A stretch of DNA of 64,000 nt from Vicinamibacterales bacterium (GTDB lineage: Bacteria > Acidobacteriota > Vicinamibacteria > Vicinamibacterales > UBA2999), in NCBI GenBank assembly GCA_041659285.1, contig JBAZYO010000002.1, positions 124,001 to 188,000 on the forward strand, given 5' to 3'. This document shows positions 33,544-41,355 of this stretch, piece by piece. The notes under the pieces were generated by a model. That model was not told the origin of the DNA. It worked only from the letters and a program-made list of their open reading frames with translations, and made no database searches. The position numbers and the translations under genes were made by a program. Every line of letters starts with the position of its first letter. The stretch's first letter is position 1.

Positions 33544-33570
33544 GAATCGGCCAAGGCCATGAATCCTTTA
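33544..33570 (-). promoter_or_regulatory. Sigma-28 promoter of the flgM-flgN-flgK-flgL-fliW-csrA operon
   Basis: On the minus strand TAAA (33570-33567), 15 bases, GCCGATTC (33551-33544): an almost perfect sigma-28 consensus. Predicted start near 33537, about 52 bases before the flgM ATG. The -35 overlaps the last codons of flgJ. Confidence 0.75.
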
Positions 33571-34371
33571 ATGGCCGTCCAGGCCGGCGGCGCCGGTGAC
33601 CCGGGCGAGCCCGGCAACCGATTCGGGATCCACCGGTTGCCCGTTCTGCCGCACTTCGAAGTGGAGATGCGGCCCGGTGGCACGTCCGCTGCTGCCCGAG
33701 CGGGCAATCGCCTGTCCGGCGGCCACCGTCATTCCGGCCCGCACCTCGCTGGCCGACAGGTGCGCGTAGCGCGTCTCAGTTCCGCCACCGTGGTCGACCA
33801 CGACCATGAGGCCGTAGCTGCCCCGCTCGCCGGCAAACGAGACCACGCCGCCGGCGGCGGCGCGCACGTCTTCGCCGTACGCGGTTCGCAGGTCCTGGCC
33901 GGCGTGAAACCGCGTCTCACCGAGAATCGGATCGGCGCGCCAGCCGAAGTCCGAGTTGACGATCGGACCCGGCGCCCGTGACATCGTCGCTCCGTCGGGC
34001 ACCACGTCCGCCGGGGCCGGGGCGGGTGCCGACAAGGCCTCGAATCCTGCGATCGGGAATGCCCCGGCGCCGCTCGGCGCGCGCCGCGCCAGACTCTGCA
34101 CCAGGAACTCCGACAGTCCGACGCCGCCCGAACGGCTGAGCGACAAGCCCAGTTCACTAGTGAAGGCGTCGGTCAGCATCGACCCGCCCAGGTCGTCGCC
34201 CTCGCTTTCCGCGTCCAGCGATTCCCGCATCTCTCGCAACATCTGCGCCAGCAACAGCGACTCGAACTGCTGCGCCAGTGCGCGAACCGCGGTCAGGTCC
34301 GGTCCGGAGGATTCGCCGCCGGCCGATTCAAGCGAACGATCGCGACGGTCGATTGTGTTGATGGCGTCCAT
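33568..34371 (-). CDS. flgJ: FlgJ rod-binding domain fused to M23 peptidase
   Basis: 267 residues. Residues ~24-98 are the FlgJ rod-binding domain (A-L-A-Q-Q-F-E-S-L-L-L-A-Q-M-L-R-E-M-R). After a Pro/Ala linker, residues ~135-258 are a LytM/M23 metallopeptidase with H156-x3-D160 and H235-x-H237 zinc motifs and a G-x-x-x-x-P-H-L-H-F-E-V segment. Classical FlgJ carries a glucosaminidase instead. The M23 domain would locally open peptidoglycan for the rod by cleaving peptide cross-links. It is adjacent to flgI. Confidence 0.92.
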   Translation of the reverse strand: MDAINTIDRRDRSLESAGGESSGPDLTAVRALAQQFESLLLAQMLREMRESLDAESEGDDLGGSMLTDAFTSELGLSLSRSGGVGLSEFLVQSLARRAPSGAGAFPIAGFEALSAPAPAPADVVPDGATMSRAPGPIVNSDFGWRADPILGETRFHAGQDLRTAYGEDVRAAAGGVVSFAGERGSYGLMVVVDHGGGTETRYAHLSASEVRAGMTVAAGQAIARSGSSGRATGPHLHFEVRQNGQPVDPESVAGLARVTGAAGLDGH

Positions 34372-34374
34372 GAC

Positions 34375-35493
34375 TTAGAGGATCACGATGTCGGCGCGCA
34401 GCGCACCGGCGGCCTTCAAGGCCTGCATGATGGCGATGATGTCGCGGGGCGTGGCGCCAAGCGCGTTCAGGGCGCGCACCACGGCCTCGAGCGTCGTCCC
34501 CTCTTCGAGGGCCACCAGCCGAGACGGCTGGTCCTGCACGGTGACGTCGGTTTGGGGCACGACCACCGTGTCACCGGCGTTGGAGAACGGCGCCGCGGGC
34601 TGGGAGACGTCGTAACGCGTGCGAATCGTCACCGATAGATTGCCATGGGCCACGGCGGCCGCACCGAGACGGACGGCCCCGCCGATCACCACGGTTCCAG
34701 ATCGTTCGTTGATGACGACCCGTGCCGGCACATCGGATTCCACCGGGATGACCTCGAGCCGCGCCATCATCTCGGAGATCGACGCCCGGTAATTTTCCGG
34801 CACGCGGATCGCCACGGTGCCGGGATCGACCACGTGCGCGGTGCCCACCCCGAGCTCGAGGTTGACGGCCTGCGCCACGCGCGACGCGCTCACGAAATCC
34901 GGTTCGCGGAGCGCCAGCGTGACAGTCTCCGTCGCCGGCAGGGTCGCGCCGTTGCCGAGCTGCACGGTCGCCCCGCTGGGCACGCGGCCCACGGTGAGAT
35001 GGTTGACGGCCACCGAGTTGTCGCCGCCGCCGCCGCCGAAGCCGCCGATCGATAACGGCCCCTGCGCCAGCGCGTAAATCTGGCCGTTGGGGCCGCGCAG
35101 CGGGGTGGCGAGGAGCGTGCCGCCCTGCAGGCTGCGCGCGTCACCGACGGAAGAGGCCGTGATATCGACGCGGGCGCCGGCTCGCGCGAAGTTGGGAAGT
35201 TCGGCGGTCACCAGCACGGCCGCCACGTTCTCCACCTTCACCTGGCCGGCCGGCACCGACAGGCCGAACTTCTCGAGCATGTTGGTCAGCGACTGGATCG
35301 AGAACAGCGTCTGCCGGCGGTCGCCGGTCTTGTTGAGACCGACCACCAGGCCGTAACCGAGGAGCGGCATCGCGGCCAGCCCCTGCAACGACGCCACATC
35401 CTTCAGGCGCGCCGCCGGATCCACTCGGGCGGAAGCGGCGCTGGCGCTGACCAGCAGGAAGACCACAATCGGAACGCGAAGATACTGCCGCAT
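34375..35493 (-). CDS. flgI: FlgI flagellar P-ring protein
   Basis: 372 residues with a Sec signal peptide (hydrophobic ~5-22, A-S-A-R). The P-ring family is evident: R-L-K-D-V-A-S-L-Q-G, L-L-G-Y-G-L-V-V-G-L-N-K-T-G-D, N-V-A-A-V-L-V-T-A-E-L-P-N-F-A and the terminal I-A-I-M-Q-A-L-K-A-A-G-A-L-R-A. It forms the periplasmic P ring around the rod. ATG 35493 is chosen for AGAGG at proper spacing; a GTG three codons upstream (35502) is possible. Confidence 0.95.
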   Translation of the reverse strand: MRQYLRVPIVVFLLVSASAASARVDPAARLKDVASLQGLAAMPLLGYGLVVGLNKTGDRRQTLFSIQSLTNMLEKFGLSVPAGQVKVENVAAVLVTAELPNFARAGARVDITASSVGDARSLQGGTLLATPLRGPNGQIYALAQGPLSIGGFGGGGGDNSVAVNHLTVGRVPSGATVQLGNGATLPATETVTLALREPDFVSASRVAQAVNLELGVGTAHVVDPGTVAIRVPENYRASISEMMARLEVIPVESDVPARVVINERSGTVVIGGAVRLGAAAVAHGNLSVTIRTRYDVSQPAAPFSNAGDTVVVPQTDVTVQDQPSRLVALEEGTTLEAVVRALNALGATPRDIIAIMQALKAAGALRADIVIL

Positions 35494-35504
35494 GGGACGC
35501 ACCT

Positions 35505-36194
35505 CTAGAAGATCTTGTTGAGAAACCGCACCAGCCAGCCTGGCGACAGGCTGTCCTTGATCAGACCGCGGCCGAAGTAGCGAATGCGCAACTGGCCGAG
35601 TGCGGCTGACGAGACGACGTTTCCGGGGCCGACATCGGCCACCCGCGCCACGCCCGTCAGCACCACGATCTGACGGTCGCCGTTGATCTCGATCTCGCGC
35701 ACCCCCTCGAGCAGCAGGTCGCCGTTCGGCAGCACCTCGGCGACACGCGCGGTGACGATCGCCGACAGCGAGCCCGCGCGCGTGGTCGCGCCGGCGCCCG
35801 TGAACCCGGTCTCCGCCTTGGCCGCCGCCAGGCTCGCGGGCGTCACGATGCCAGGCAGTTTCTTCTCGAGGCCGAACAGCGACGGCACGCCGATGTCGGC
35901 GCCGCTCGATTTCGACAGCGTCGAGTCGGCAGTCCCCGACGCCGACAGGTTCTCCGCGATGTTGATGGTCACCAGATCGTTGACCCGCCGCGCGCGCAGG
36001 TCGGCCATGAGGCCGTTCATCCAGCCGTACGGCTCCGCCGCGGGTCCTGCGGCCTGGGTCCGCGCGGTCTCGAGATAGCGGGCGATCAACTCGTTGTAGG
36101 TGTCGGCGGCTTTGGCGTTGCCCTTCTTGCCCTGCGCCAGGGCGGGCATCGCCGTCACCGTCATCACCCAGGCGAACAGTACGGCTCTAGTCAT
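35505..36194 (-). CDS. flgH: FlgH flagellar L-ring protein
   Basis: 229 residues. A Sec signal peptide (~1-20, A-L-A-Q) and the L-ring core are seen: L-F-G-L-E-K-K, A-x-V-L-P-N-G-D-L-L-L-E-G and the C-terminal Y-F-G-R-G-L-I. No Cys follows the signal, so the usual lipobox is missing. The outer-membrane ring would then not be lipid-anchored. The assignment is firm through sequence and flgI/flgA/flgG neighbours. Confidence 0.92.
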   Translation of the reverse strand: MTRAVLFAWVMTVTAMPALAQGKKGNAKAADTYNELIARYLETARTQAAGPAAEPYGWMNGLMADLRARRVNDLVTINIAENLSASGTADSTLSKSSGADIGVPSLFGLEKKLPGIVTPASLAAAKAETGFTGAGATTRAGSLSAIVTARVAEVLPNGDLLLEGVREIEINGDRQIVVLTGVARVADVGPGNVVSSAALGQLRIRYFGRGLIKDSLSPGWLVRFLNKIF

Positions 36195-36876
36195 GAACGA
36201 TCTCCACGGTGCCCGCAGACACCACGCGGGCCTTGAGGGCGCGACGGCTGTGCGCGTTGATGACGCGAATCACCGACCCGGTGCCGCCGTTCTGAGCCGC
36301 CACCATCGTCGCCGAGACGTCGGCGCCGGACACGACGGCGGTGGCCACGACCTCATCGCCGACGCGAACGGTGGGGGCGAGCGCCAGCACCGAGCGCCCG
36401 AGACAGGCGCCGGCCGCCAGGTCCCGGACGGCGCGGCTGCGGTGGGCCTCGGCCAGGGTTGGAACGGGACGCAGCACGCCGGTCTCGATCGCGTGACGAG
36501 CGGGCGCGAGATCGTCCGTCCGCAGGTCATGGCCGCGCCCGATCGCCCGTCGCGCGTGCGCGTGATCGAGGATGACGCGCACGCTGGCCAGCGCTCGTCC
36601 GCGGCGCGCCGAGCGGCGCGATTCGGCGGGCTCCGTGGACTCGAGGGTGAAGCGCATCGGGCGATCCAGCCGCGCCGCCGGATCGGGAATGGCTCGCATC
36701 CGTTGCGCCGCGACGGGAGACAGCACGCGCAGGTCCTCGACCAGCACCGTCGCGTCCGCGCCCATGCGTTCGCGGATGGCGGCCACAATCGCGGCGGCGA
36801 CCCGGCCGCCCGGATCGCCGGCGGCGGTGGGCCCCGGGGCCGAGAGCAGGAGTGCGGTCGTCAGCAGGCTCAACAT
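36187..36876 (-). CDS. flgA: FlgA P-ring assembly chaperone
   Basis: 229 residues with a signal peptide (~1-19). The C-terminal SAF-like half has G-R-G-H-D-L-R-T-D-D-L, G-R-S-V-L-A-L-A-P-T-V-R-V-G-D and I-R-V-I-N-A-H-S-R-R typical of FlgA. It assists FlgI assembly in the periplasm. ATG at 36876 overlaps the flgG stop (TGATG). A longer upstream frame is antisense-like and overlaps flgG, so it is rejected. Confidence 0.9.
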   Translation of the reverse strand: MLSLLTTALLLSAPGPTAAGDPGGRVAAAIVAAIRERMGADATVLVEDLRVLSPVAAQRMRAIPDPAARLDRPMRFTLESTEPAESRRSARRGRALASVRVILDHAHARRAIGRGHDLRTDDLAPARHAIETGVLRPVPTLAEAHRSRAVRDLAAGACLGRSVLALAPTVRVGDEVVATAVVSGADVSATMVAAQNGGTGSVIRVINAHSRRALKARVVSAGTVEIVHD

Positions 36877-37664
36877 CACCTGGCCAGGTTGTTGACTTGC
36901 GCCAGCATCTCGTCGGCCGCCTTGATGACCTTCGAGTTGGCCTCGTAGGCGCGCTGGCCGAGGATCATGTTGATCATCTCCTCCACCACGCTGACGTTGG
37001 AGTCTTCGAGGAATCCCTGCTGGAGGGTGCCGCGACCGTCGGTGCCCGGCGCGCCCACCTGGGGCTCGCCGGATGCGGTCGTCGCGGTGTAGATGTTGCC
37101 CCCCATGGGCTTCAACCCGGCCGGGTTCTGGAAGGACGCCATCTCGAGGGTGCCCACCTGCTGGGCGGCGGTCTGCCCGGCCACCATCGCCGACACGATC
37201 CCGTCCTTCGAGATGGTGACCGAGGTGGTGGCCAGCGGAAGCGAGATGGCAGGCTCGACGGTATAGCCTTCTGACGTCACGACCTGCCCTTGCGCGTTGC
37301 GCTGCAGCGCGCCTGCCCGTGTGTATCCGGTGCTGCCGTCGGGCAATGACACCTGCAGGAAGCCGTCGCCCTGAATCGCCACGTCCATCGGTGAATTGGT
37401 GGCGCGCAGGTTGCCCGAACTGAAGTCGCGCGAGGTCGCGACCGGACGGGTGCCGAGACCGGTCTGCATGCCGGTGGGCGATTCGCCGGCGCCGGGCGTC
37501 GGCGAACCCGGCGCCGTGGTTTCCTGATAGACCAGATCTTCGAACTGAACGTGGCTCTTCTTGAACCCTGGCGTGTTGACGTTCGCCAGGTTGTGGGCGA
37601 CGTTGTCGATGTTGGCCTGCTGAGCGTTCATGCCGCTGGCGGCCGTATACAAGGCGCGAATCAT
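36876..37664 (-). CDS. flgG: FlgG distal rod protein
   Basis: 262 residues. The rod/hook N-terminal motif A-A-S-G-M-N-A-Q-Q-x-x-I-D-N-V-A-H-N-L-A-N-V-N is followed by D-V-A-I-Q-G-D-G-F-L-Q-V and a C-terminal N-M-I-x-G-Q-R-A-Y-E-A-N. Length and motifs are normal. It forms the distal rod between FlgF and hook, and is coupled to flgA. Confidence 0.96.
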   Translation of the reverse strand: MIRALYTAASGMNAQQANIDNVAHNLANVNTPGFKKSHVQFEDLVYQETTAPGSPTPGAGESPTGMQTGLGTRPVATSRDFSSGNLRATNSPMDVAIQGDGFLQVSLPDGSTGYTRAGALQRNAQGQVVTSEGYTVEPAISLPLATTSVTISKDGIVSAMVAGQTAAQQVGTLEMASFQNPAGLKPMGGNIYTATTASGEPQVGAPGTDGRGTLQQGFLEDSNVSVVEEMINMILGQRAYEANSKVIKAADEMLAQVNNLAR

Positions 37665-37681
37665 GGTCTACTCCTAAGCGG

Positions 37682-38404
37682 TTACCGGCGTCCAAGCGAG
37701 TCAATGGCTCGCCCGTCGACATCATTCATGAGCACCGAGACGGCCTTCTGCAACGCCTGAAAACTGCGCGACACGCCGGTCAGCTCGCCGATGCGCTCCG
37801 ACACCGACACGTTCGATTCCTCGAACACGCCGGACTTCACGACCGCTCCGTCGACGGGCTGCGGAACCTGCGACGGCCCGGCCCGCAGAATGGCGCCACC
37901 CTCGCGGACCAGCTCGCGCGGCTCGTTGAACCTGACGACCTGCAGTTTGCCGGCGGCTTTGTTCCCGCTCATCACGGTGCCGTCGTCGGCGATTGTCGCC
38001 ACGCCGGTACCGAGCTTGATGGGACCGTCCTCGCCCAGCACCACGCTGCCGTCGGAAGTCTTCAACGACCCGTCCGCCGCCTGCAGCAAGTTGCCATTCC
38101 GGGTGTAGCGGGGGCCGTTCGGAGTTTGCACCAAGAGAAATCCGTCCCCCTGGATAGCGATGTCGAGTTGCCGGCCGGTCGGTGTCACCGTCCCCTGCCG
38201 CATGTCGAGGCGGCGCCGGCCAACGGAGACGTCGATGGCGGTTTCGAGGGCGTCGCCAAACGCTGGACGCGGCGCGTTCGCGTTGCTCACGCGTTCGCCC
38301 TTGAAGCCGGCGGTGCCGGTGTTGGCCAGGTCCTCCGACAGGCGATCGAGCTGGTCGAGCCGGGCCCGCATGCCGCTCAGTGCGATGTAATAGCCGCCTG
38401 ACAT
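37682..38404 (-). CDS. flgF: FlgF proximal rod protein
   Basis: 240 residues, paralogue of FlgG: Y-I-A-L-S-G-M-R-A-R near the N-terminus, D-I-A-I-Q-G-D-G-F-L-L-V, and V-F-E-E-S-N-V-S-V near the C-terminus. ATG at 38404 has GAGGAGG upstream. Its 5' end overlaps the frameshifted MshEN gene by 28 bases. Confidence 0.93.
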   Translation of the reverse strand: MSGGYYIALSGMRARLDQLDRLSEDLANTGTAGFKGERVSNANAPRPAFGDALETAIDVSVGRRRLDMRQGTVTPTGRQLDIAIQGDGFLLVQTPNGPRYTRNGNLLQAADGSLKTSDGSVVLGEDGPIKLGTGVATIADDGTVMSGNKAAGKLQVVRFNEPRELVREGGAILRAGPSQVPQPVDGAVVKSGVFEESNVSVSERIGELTGVSRSFQALQKAVSVLMNDVDGRAIDSLGRR

Positions 38405-39227
38405 GGCACCTCCTCTGGTGACGTCACATTGACCGCACGGGCCAGCAGCACGTCCTCGACGAGGCCGCCGCCTTGCACCCGGACCCAGGTATACGGCTCC
38501 CATCGGGCTTCGGTCACGGTGGTGTCGCCGCCGCGGGTCGCGGCGGCGGCAATGTGCGCGGCGGCGTCCGAGAGGCTGGCGGTTTGCACGAAGTCAGTCG
38601 CGGAGGTGCCGCTGGCACTGGCGTCCACATCGGCGCCATAGTTGGCGAGCAGAGCCCGCCAGTCGTCATCCGTGACCAGGTAAGGTTCGGGCACCCACCC
38701 CGTCAGCCGCCGAAGCGCGCCCAGCGCGCGTCGCGGCACGGGCGCGGAACAGGCCACGCGCAGGCGGCCCTCTTCAACGCCGCTGATTGGCACCAGGCCA
38801 AGCGCCCGGACCGCGTGAGGAGACAGACCGCATGGCGCGTCCCGCACCGCCGAGACGTCCACGGCGGCGAGATAACCGACACCGGCCTGCGCCGCCAGCA
38901 CGCGGAGGACGCCCTCGCGCTCCGCCGCGCCCATCGCACACAGTTGTTCGCCGAGCTTCAGCCGGCTCCCCTGCTGCGCCGTCAGCGCGCGCTCGATGGC
39001 GTCGGCGCCGCAGATGCCGTGTGTCGCAGGAGCGCGCCCAGCCGCATCGGCGGCACGGCGGGAATCCCCGCGGCTACCGGGCGCGCTTCGATGAGCCGCC
39101 GGCGCGCCATGCGCTCGACACACGCCTTCGAACAGAACCACAAGCCGTCGACGTTGGCGCCCAGGCCGTGCCGCACGAGCAGCTCCGGACGCCACCGACC
39201 ACACGCTTCAGCCGCGCATCGCGCCAT
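38377..39227 (-). pseudogene. Zinc-finger/MshEN-domain protein, frameshifted near 39019-39025
   Basis: Two frames together make one protein. From ATG 39227, a Cys-rich N-terminus (C-x4-C, later C-x3-C) runs to P-P-M-R-L-G-A-L-L-R. The natural continuation, H-G-I-C-G-A-D-A-I-E-R-A-L-T-A-Q, then L-K-L-G-E-Q-L and A-A-Q-A-G-V-G-Y-L, is in another frame down to 38377. This continuation is a GspE/MshE N-terminal (MshEN, c-di-GMP-type) domain. The break lies in a GTGTGT (CACACA) repeat; removing one CA unit restores a single frame. It may be a sequencing error, a true pseudogene or slippage control. Flanked by flgF and a small membrane protein gene. Confidence 0.72.
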
Positions 39228-39594
39228 GATTGTCTCCAGACTCTGCGATGGTCGATGCCAGTTCCAGGTGGAGCCGCACTTCGCCATGGGAAAGGGCCTC
39301 GGCGGCGGCAATGTCGTCAATCGACTGCCCGTGCCGCGCCGCGCTGGTGATCCGCCGCGCCGTGGCGCCGCGGGACGACCGGGCGGCACGCTGAGGCGCG
39401 GTCCGGTCAAGTTCGGTGGCGACGTTGGCAAGGCCGATCTCGGTAGTGTCGGTCAGCAACTCCAGGGCGGCCGCGAGGTGGGCCAGCCGATCGCCAAAAC
39501 GGCTCAAGGTCTTGAGCGCCGCCGACACGCGCACGATCACCACCGCCTCGGCCAGCGCCACCAGCGCGAGTCCGCCAATCACGTAGATTTCCAC
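39208..39594 (-). CDS. Small membrane protein with coiled coil and helix-turn-helix-like tail
   Basis: 128 residues. An N-terminal transmembrane helix (~3-22) is followed by a helical Leu/Ala region (~25-60), an Arg/Ser linker and a C-terminal S-I-D-D-I-A-A-A-E-A-L-S-H-G-E-V segment that resembles the small HTH-like tails found in flagellar-operon DUFs. GTG start at 39594 (GAGG seven bases upstream), one base after the FliN-like stop. Overlaps the frameshifted gene by 20 bases. Function unknown. Confidence 0.6.
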   Translation of the reverse strand: MEIYVIGGLALVALAEAVVIVRVSAALKTLSRFGDRLAHLAAALELLTDTTEIGLANVATELDRTAPQRAARSSRGATARRITSAARHGQSIDDIAAAEALSHGEVRLHLELASTIAESGDNHGAMRG

Positions 39595-39595
39595 C

Positions 39596-40372
39596 CTATG
39601 CCTCCAATGCCCGGATTCGCTCGGTCGGGCTCACCACGTCGGTAATCCTGACGCCGTAGTTGCCGCCGACCACGACCACCTCGCCGCGGGCGATCAACCG
39701 ATCCCCAACCAGCATCTGCACCGGCTCGTCGGGCGAACGCTCCATGTCGATGATCGATCCCGGTCCCAGTGTCAGGAGGGTCTTGAGGGGCATCACCGTT
39801 CGGGCGAACCGGACGACCAGCGGCAACTCGATGTCGAGCACCGCGTCGAGCTTGTTCGCAGCCCCGTGGTCCGCCGCGCCGGCGACTCTGGCCGTTGCGA
39901 CCATGGCCGTCGTGGCGACGGCGGCCTCGGCCACGATGGTGGCCCCGCCAACCGCGACGCGGGCGACGGCGTCGCCCACGTGGAGGTCCGCCCACACCGC
40001 CGGGGCCGGCGACTCCCCGGCCGCGGCGCCCGCGAGGGCAATCTCAACAGCGGTGAACGGCGGCTTGGTCGCCTGCGCTCCGGCGGCCTGCGACCACATT
40101 TCCCCGAGCATGTCCGCCACCGTGGCCGCATCGGGGGTCTCGTCCATGCCCATGACGCGCCGCGCCAGGGCCTCGGCGCCTGATTGATCGACCCACAACA
40201 ACGCGGTTCCGGTGAGCGCGCCCTTGGCGGTGGCCGTGATGCACCATCCCGGCCCGTGCGCGCCCTCGGCCGCCGGTGAGGCGGTGACGCCGCCCACCAC
40301 GGCGTCAATGGCCGCGACGAGTTCGGCGATCAGCGATTCCGCAAACGATCGGGGAGTCAGCGGTGTCTCCAT
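39596..40372 (-). CDS. FliN/FliY-like switch protein with CheC-like N-terminal domain
   Basis: 258 residues. The C-terminal SpoA/FliN domain (~175-258) has L-D-I-E-L-P-L-V-V-R-F-A-R-T, D-M-E-R-S-P-D-E-P-V and A-R-G-E-V-V-V-V-G-G-N-Y-G-V-R-I. The N-terminal ~150 residues resemble the CheC/CheX fold, but at the catalytic spot the sequence is E91-M-W-S94 rather than E-x-x-N, so phosphatase activity is doubtful. It starts one base after the fliM stop. A second, standard FliN is at 48393, so the C-ring may use two SpoA proteins. Confidence 0.82.
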   Translation of the reverse strand: METPLTPRSFAESLIAELVAAIDAVVGGVTASPAAEGAHGPGWCITATAKGALTGTALLWVDQSGAEALARRVMGMDETPDAATVADMLGEMWSQAAGAQATKPPFTAVEIALAGAAAGESPAPAVWADLHVGDAVARVAVGGATIVAEAAVATTAMVATARVAGAADHGAANKLDAVLDIELPLVVRFARTVMPLKTLLTLGPGSIIDMERSPDEPVQMLVGDRLIARGEVVVVGGNYGVRITDVVSPTERIRALEA

Positions 40373-40373
40373 G

Positions 40374-41351
40374 TCAGGCTGCGGTCCGGGCGCGACCGCC
40401 GCAGCGCTGATCGAGACGCACACCGATGCGGCCCGCCTCGACCGACAGGCGGCCCTTGAACTTCGCGGTGCTCCCGACCAGGACGTCGATGGGCCGGTGC
40501 GCGGCGACGCCGAGCGATACGACGTCGCCGGGCGCGAGGGCCAGCAGTTCGCGGGCCGGCAGTTGCGATGCGAGCAGCGCGCTGATCGCCACCGGAACCC
40601 GCGAGAGGCTCTCGTGCACCCACTGCCGCTCGCTGGCCGTCGGCTCCCGGCGCTGACGATGCCAGGCTTGCGCGAAATGGCTGCCGGTGGTTTCGACGAG
40701 GCTGACGGGCAGACAGAGGTTGGCCATCGCCCGCGAGTCGCCGACCTTCATGTCGAACACGATCATGATCACGGTCTCGTTCGGCGCGGCCACCTGCAGC
40801 ATCTGCGGCCGTGTCTCGCGGCCGCGAATGCCAAAGGCCAACTCGACCAAGGGGCGCCAGGTCTCGGTCAAGGCGTCCAGAAAGAGCTTCACGATCGCGT
40901 CAATGACGTGCTGTTCGATGTCGGTCAGCGCACGGGTCAGCGTCGCGGTCTTGCCAACACCGCCCAGCATCCGGTCGATGATGGCGAAGGCTACCGCCGG
41001 ATTGATCTCGAGCGCGCCCAACTCGTCGAAGGGCGGGATGGCCAGCGCATAGAATGCGGTCGGGTCGGCCAGCGACATCAGGAACTCGGAATACGAGAAC
41101 TGCTCGACCGACACCACCGACACGTCGGAGATCGTGCGCAGGTACGCCGACATCGAGGTCGAGACATTGCGGGCGAAGCGGTCGTGCAGGAACCGCAGCG
41201 AATGCAACTGCTCCTTCGACACGCGGTCGGGGCGCCGGAAGTTGTAGCGGCGGACCGCCGACGGCTCGGGCTCGTCGTGCCGTTCCGGGGCGGACTCGAC
41301 GGGCGCCGACAGCAGGGCGTCGATTTCGTCCTGGGTGAGGATCTTGCCCAT
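40374..41351 (-). CDS. fliM: FliM flagellar motor switch protein
   Basis: 325 residues. The N-terminal CheY-P-binding motif L-T-Q-D-E-I-D-A-L-L (residues ~5-14) is present; the CheC-like middle domain and the C-terminal SpoA domain follow (P-I-D-V-L-V-G-S-T-A, F-K-G-R-L). It binds CheY-P and sets rotation direction. ATG at 41351 is chosen because the start motif lies there; it is four bases from the fliA stop. Confidence 0.95.
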   Translation of the reverse strand: MGKILTQDEIDALLSAPVESAPERHDEPEPSAVRRYNFRRPDRVSKEQLHSLRFLHDRFARNVSTSMSAYLRTISDVSVVSVEQFSYSEFLMSLADPTAFYALAIPPFDELGALEINPAVAFAIIDRMLGGVGKTATLTRALTDIEQHVIDAIVKLFLDALTETWRPLVELAFGIRGRETRPQMLQVAAPNETVIMIVFDMKVGDSRAMANLCLPVSLVETTGSHFAQAWHRQRREPTASERQWVHESLSRVPVAISALLASQLPARELLALAPGDVVSLGVAAHRPIDVLVGSTAKFKGRLSVEAGRIGVRLDQRCGGRARTAA

Positions 41352-41355
41352 GCGA

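Noticed and set aside
36877..37725. Long Arg/Gly-rich in-frame extension upstream of flgA
   Set aside because: It runs through flgG in another frame, has no homology and shows the composition of a high-GC shadow frame.
39228..39431. In-frame extension upstream of the Cys-rich start of the frameshifted MshEN gene
   Set aside because: It overlaps the small membrane protein gene in another frame and reads as low-complexity Arg/Pro; ATG 39227 is the sensible start.
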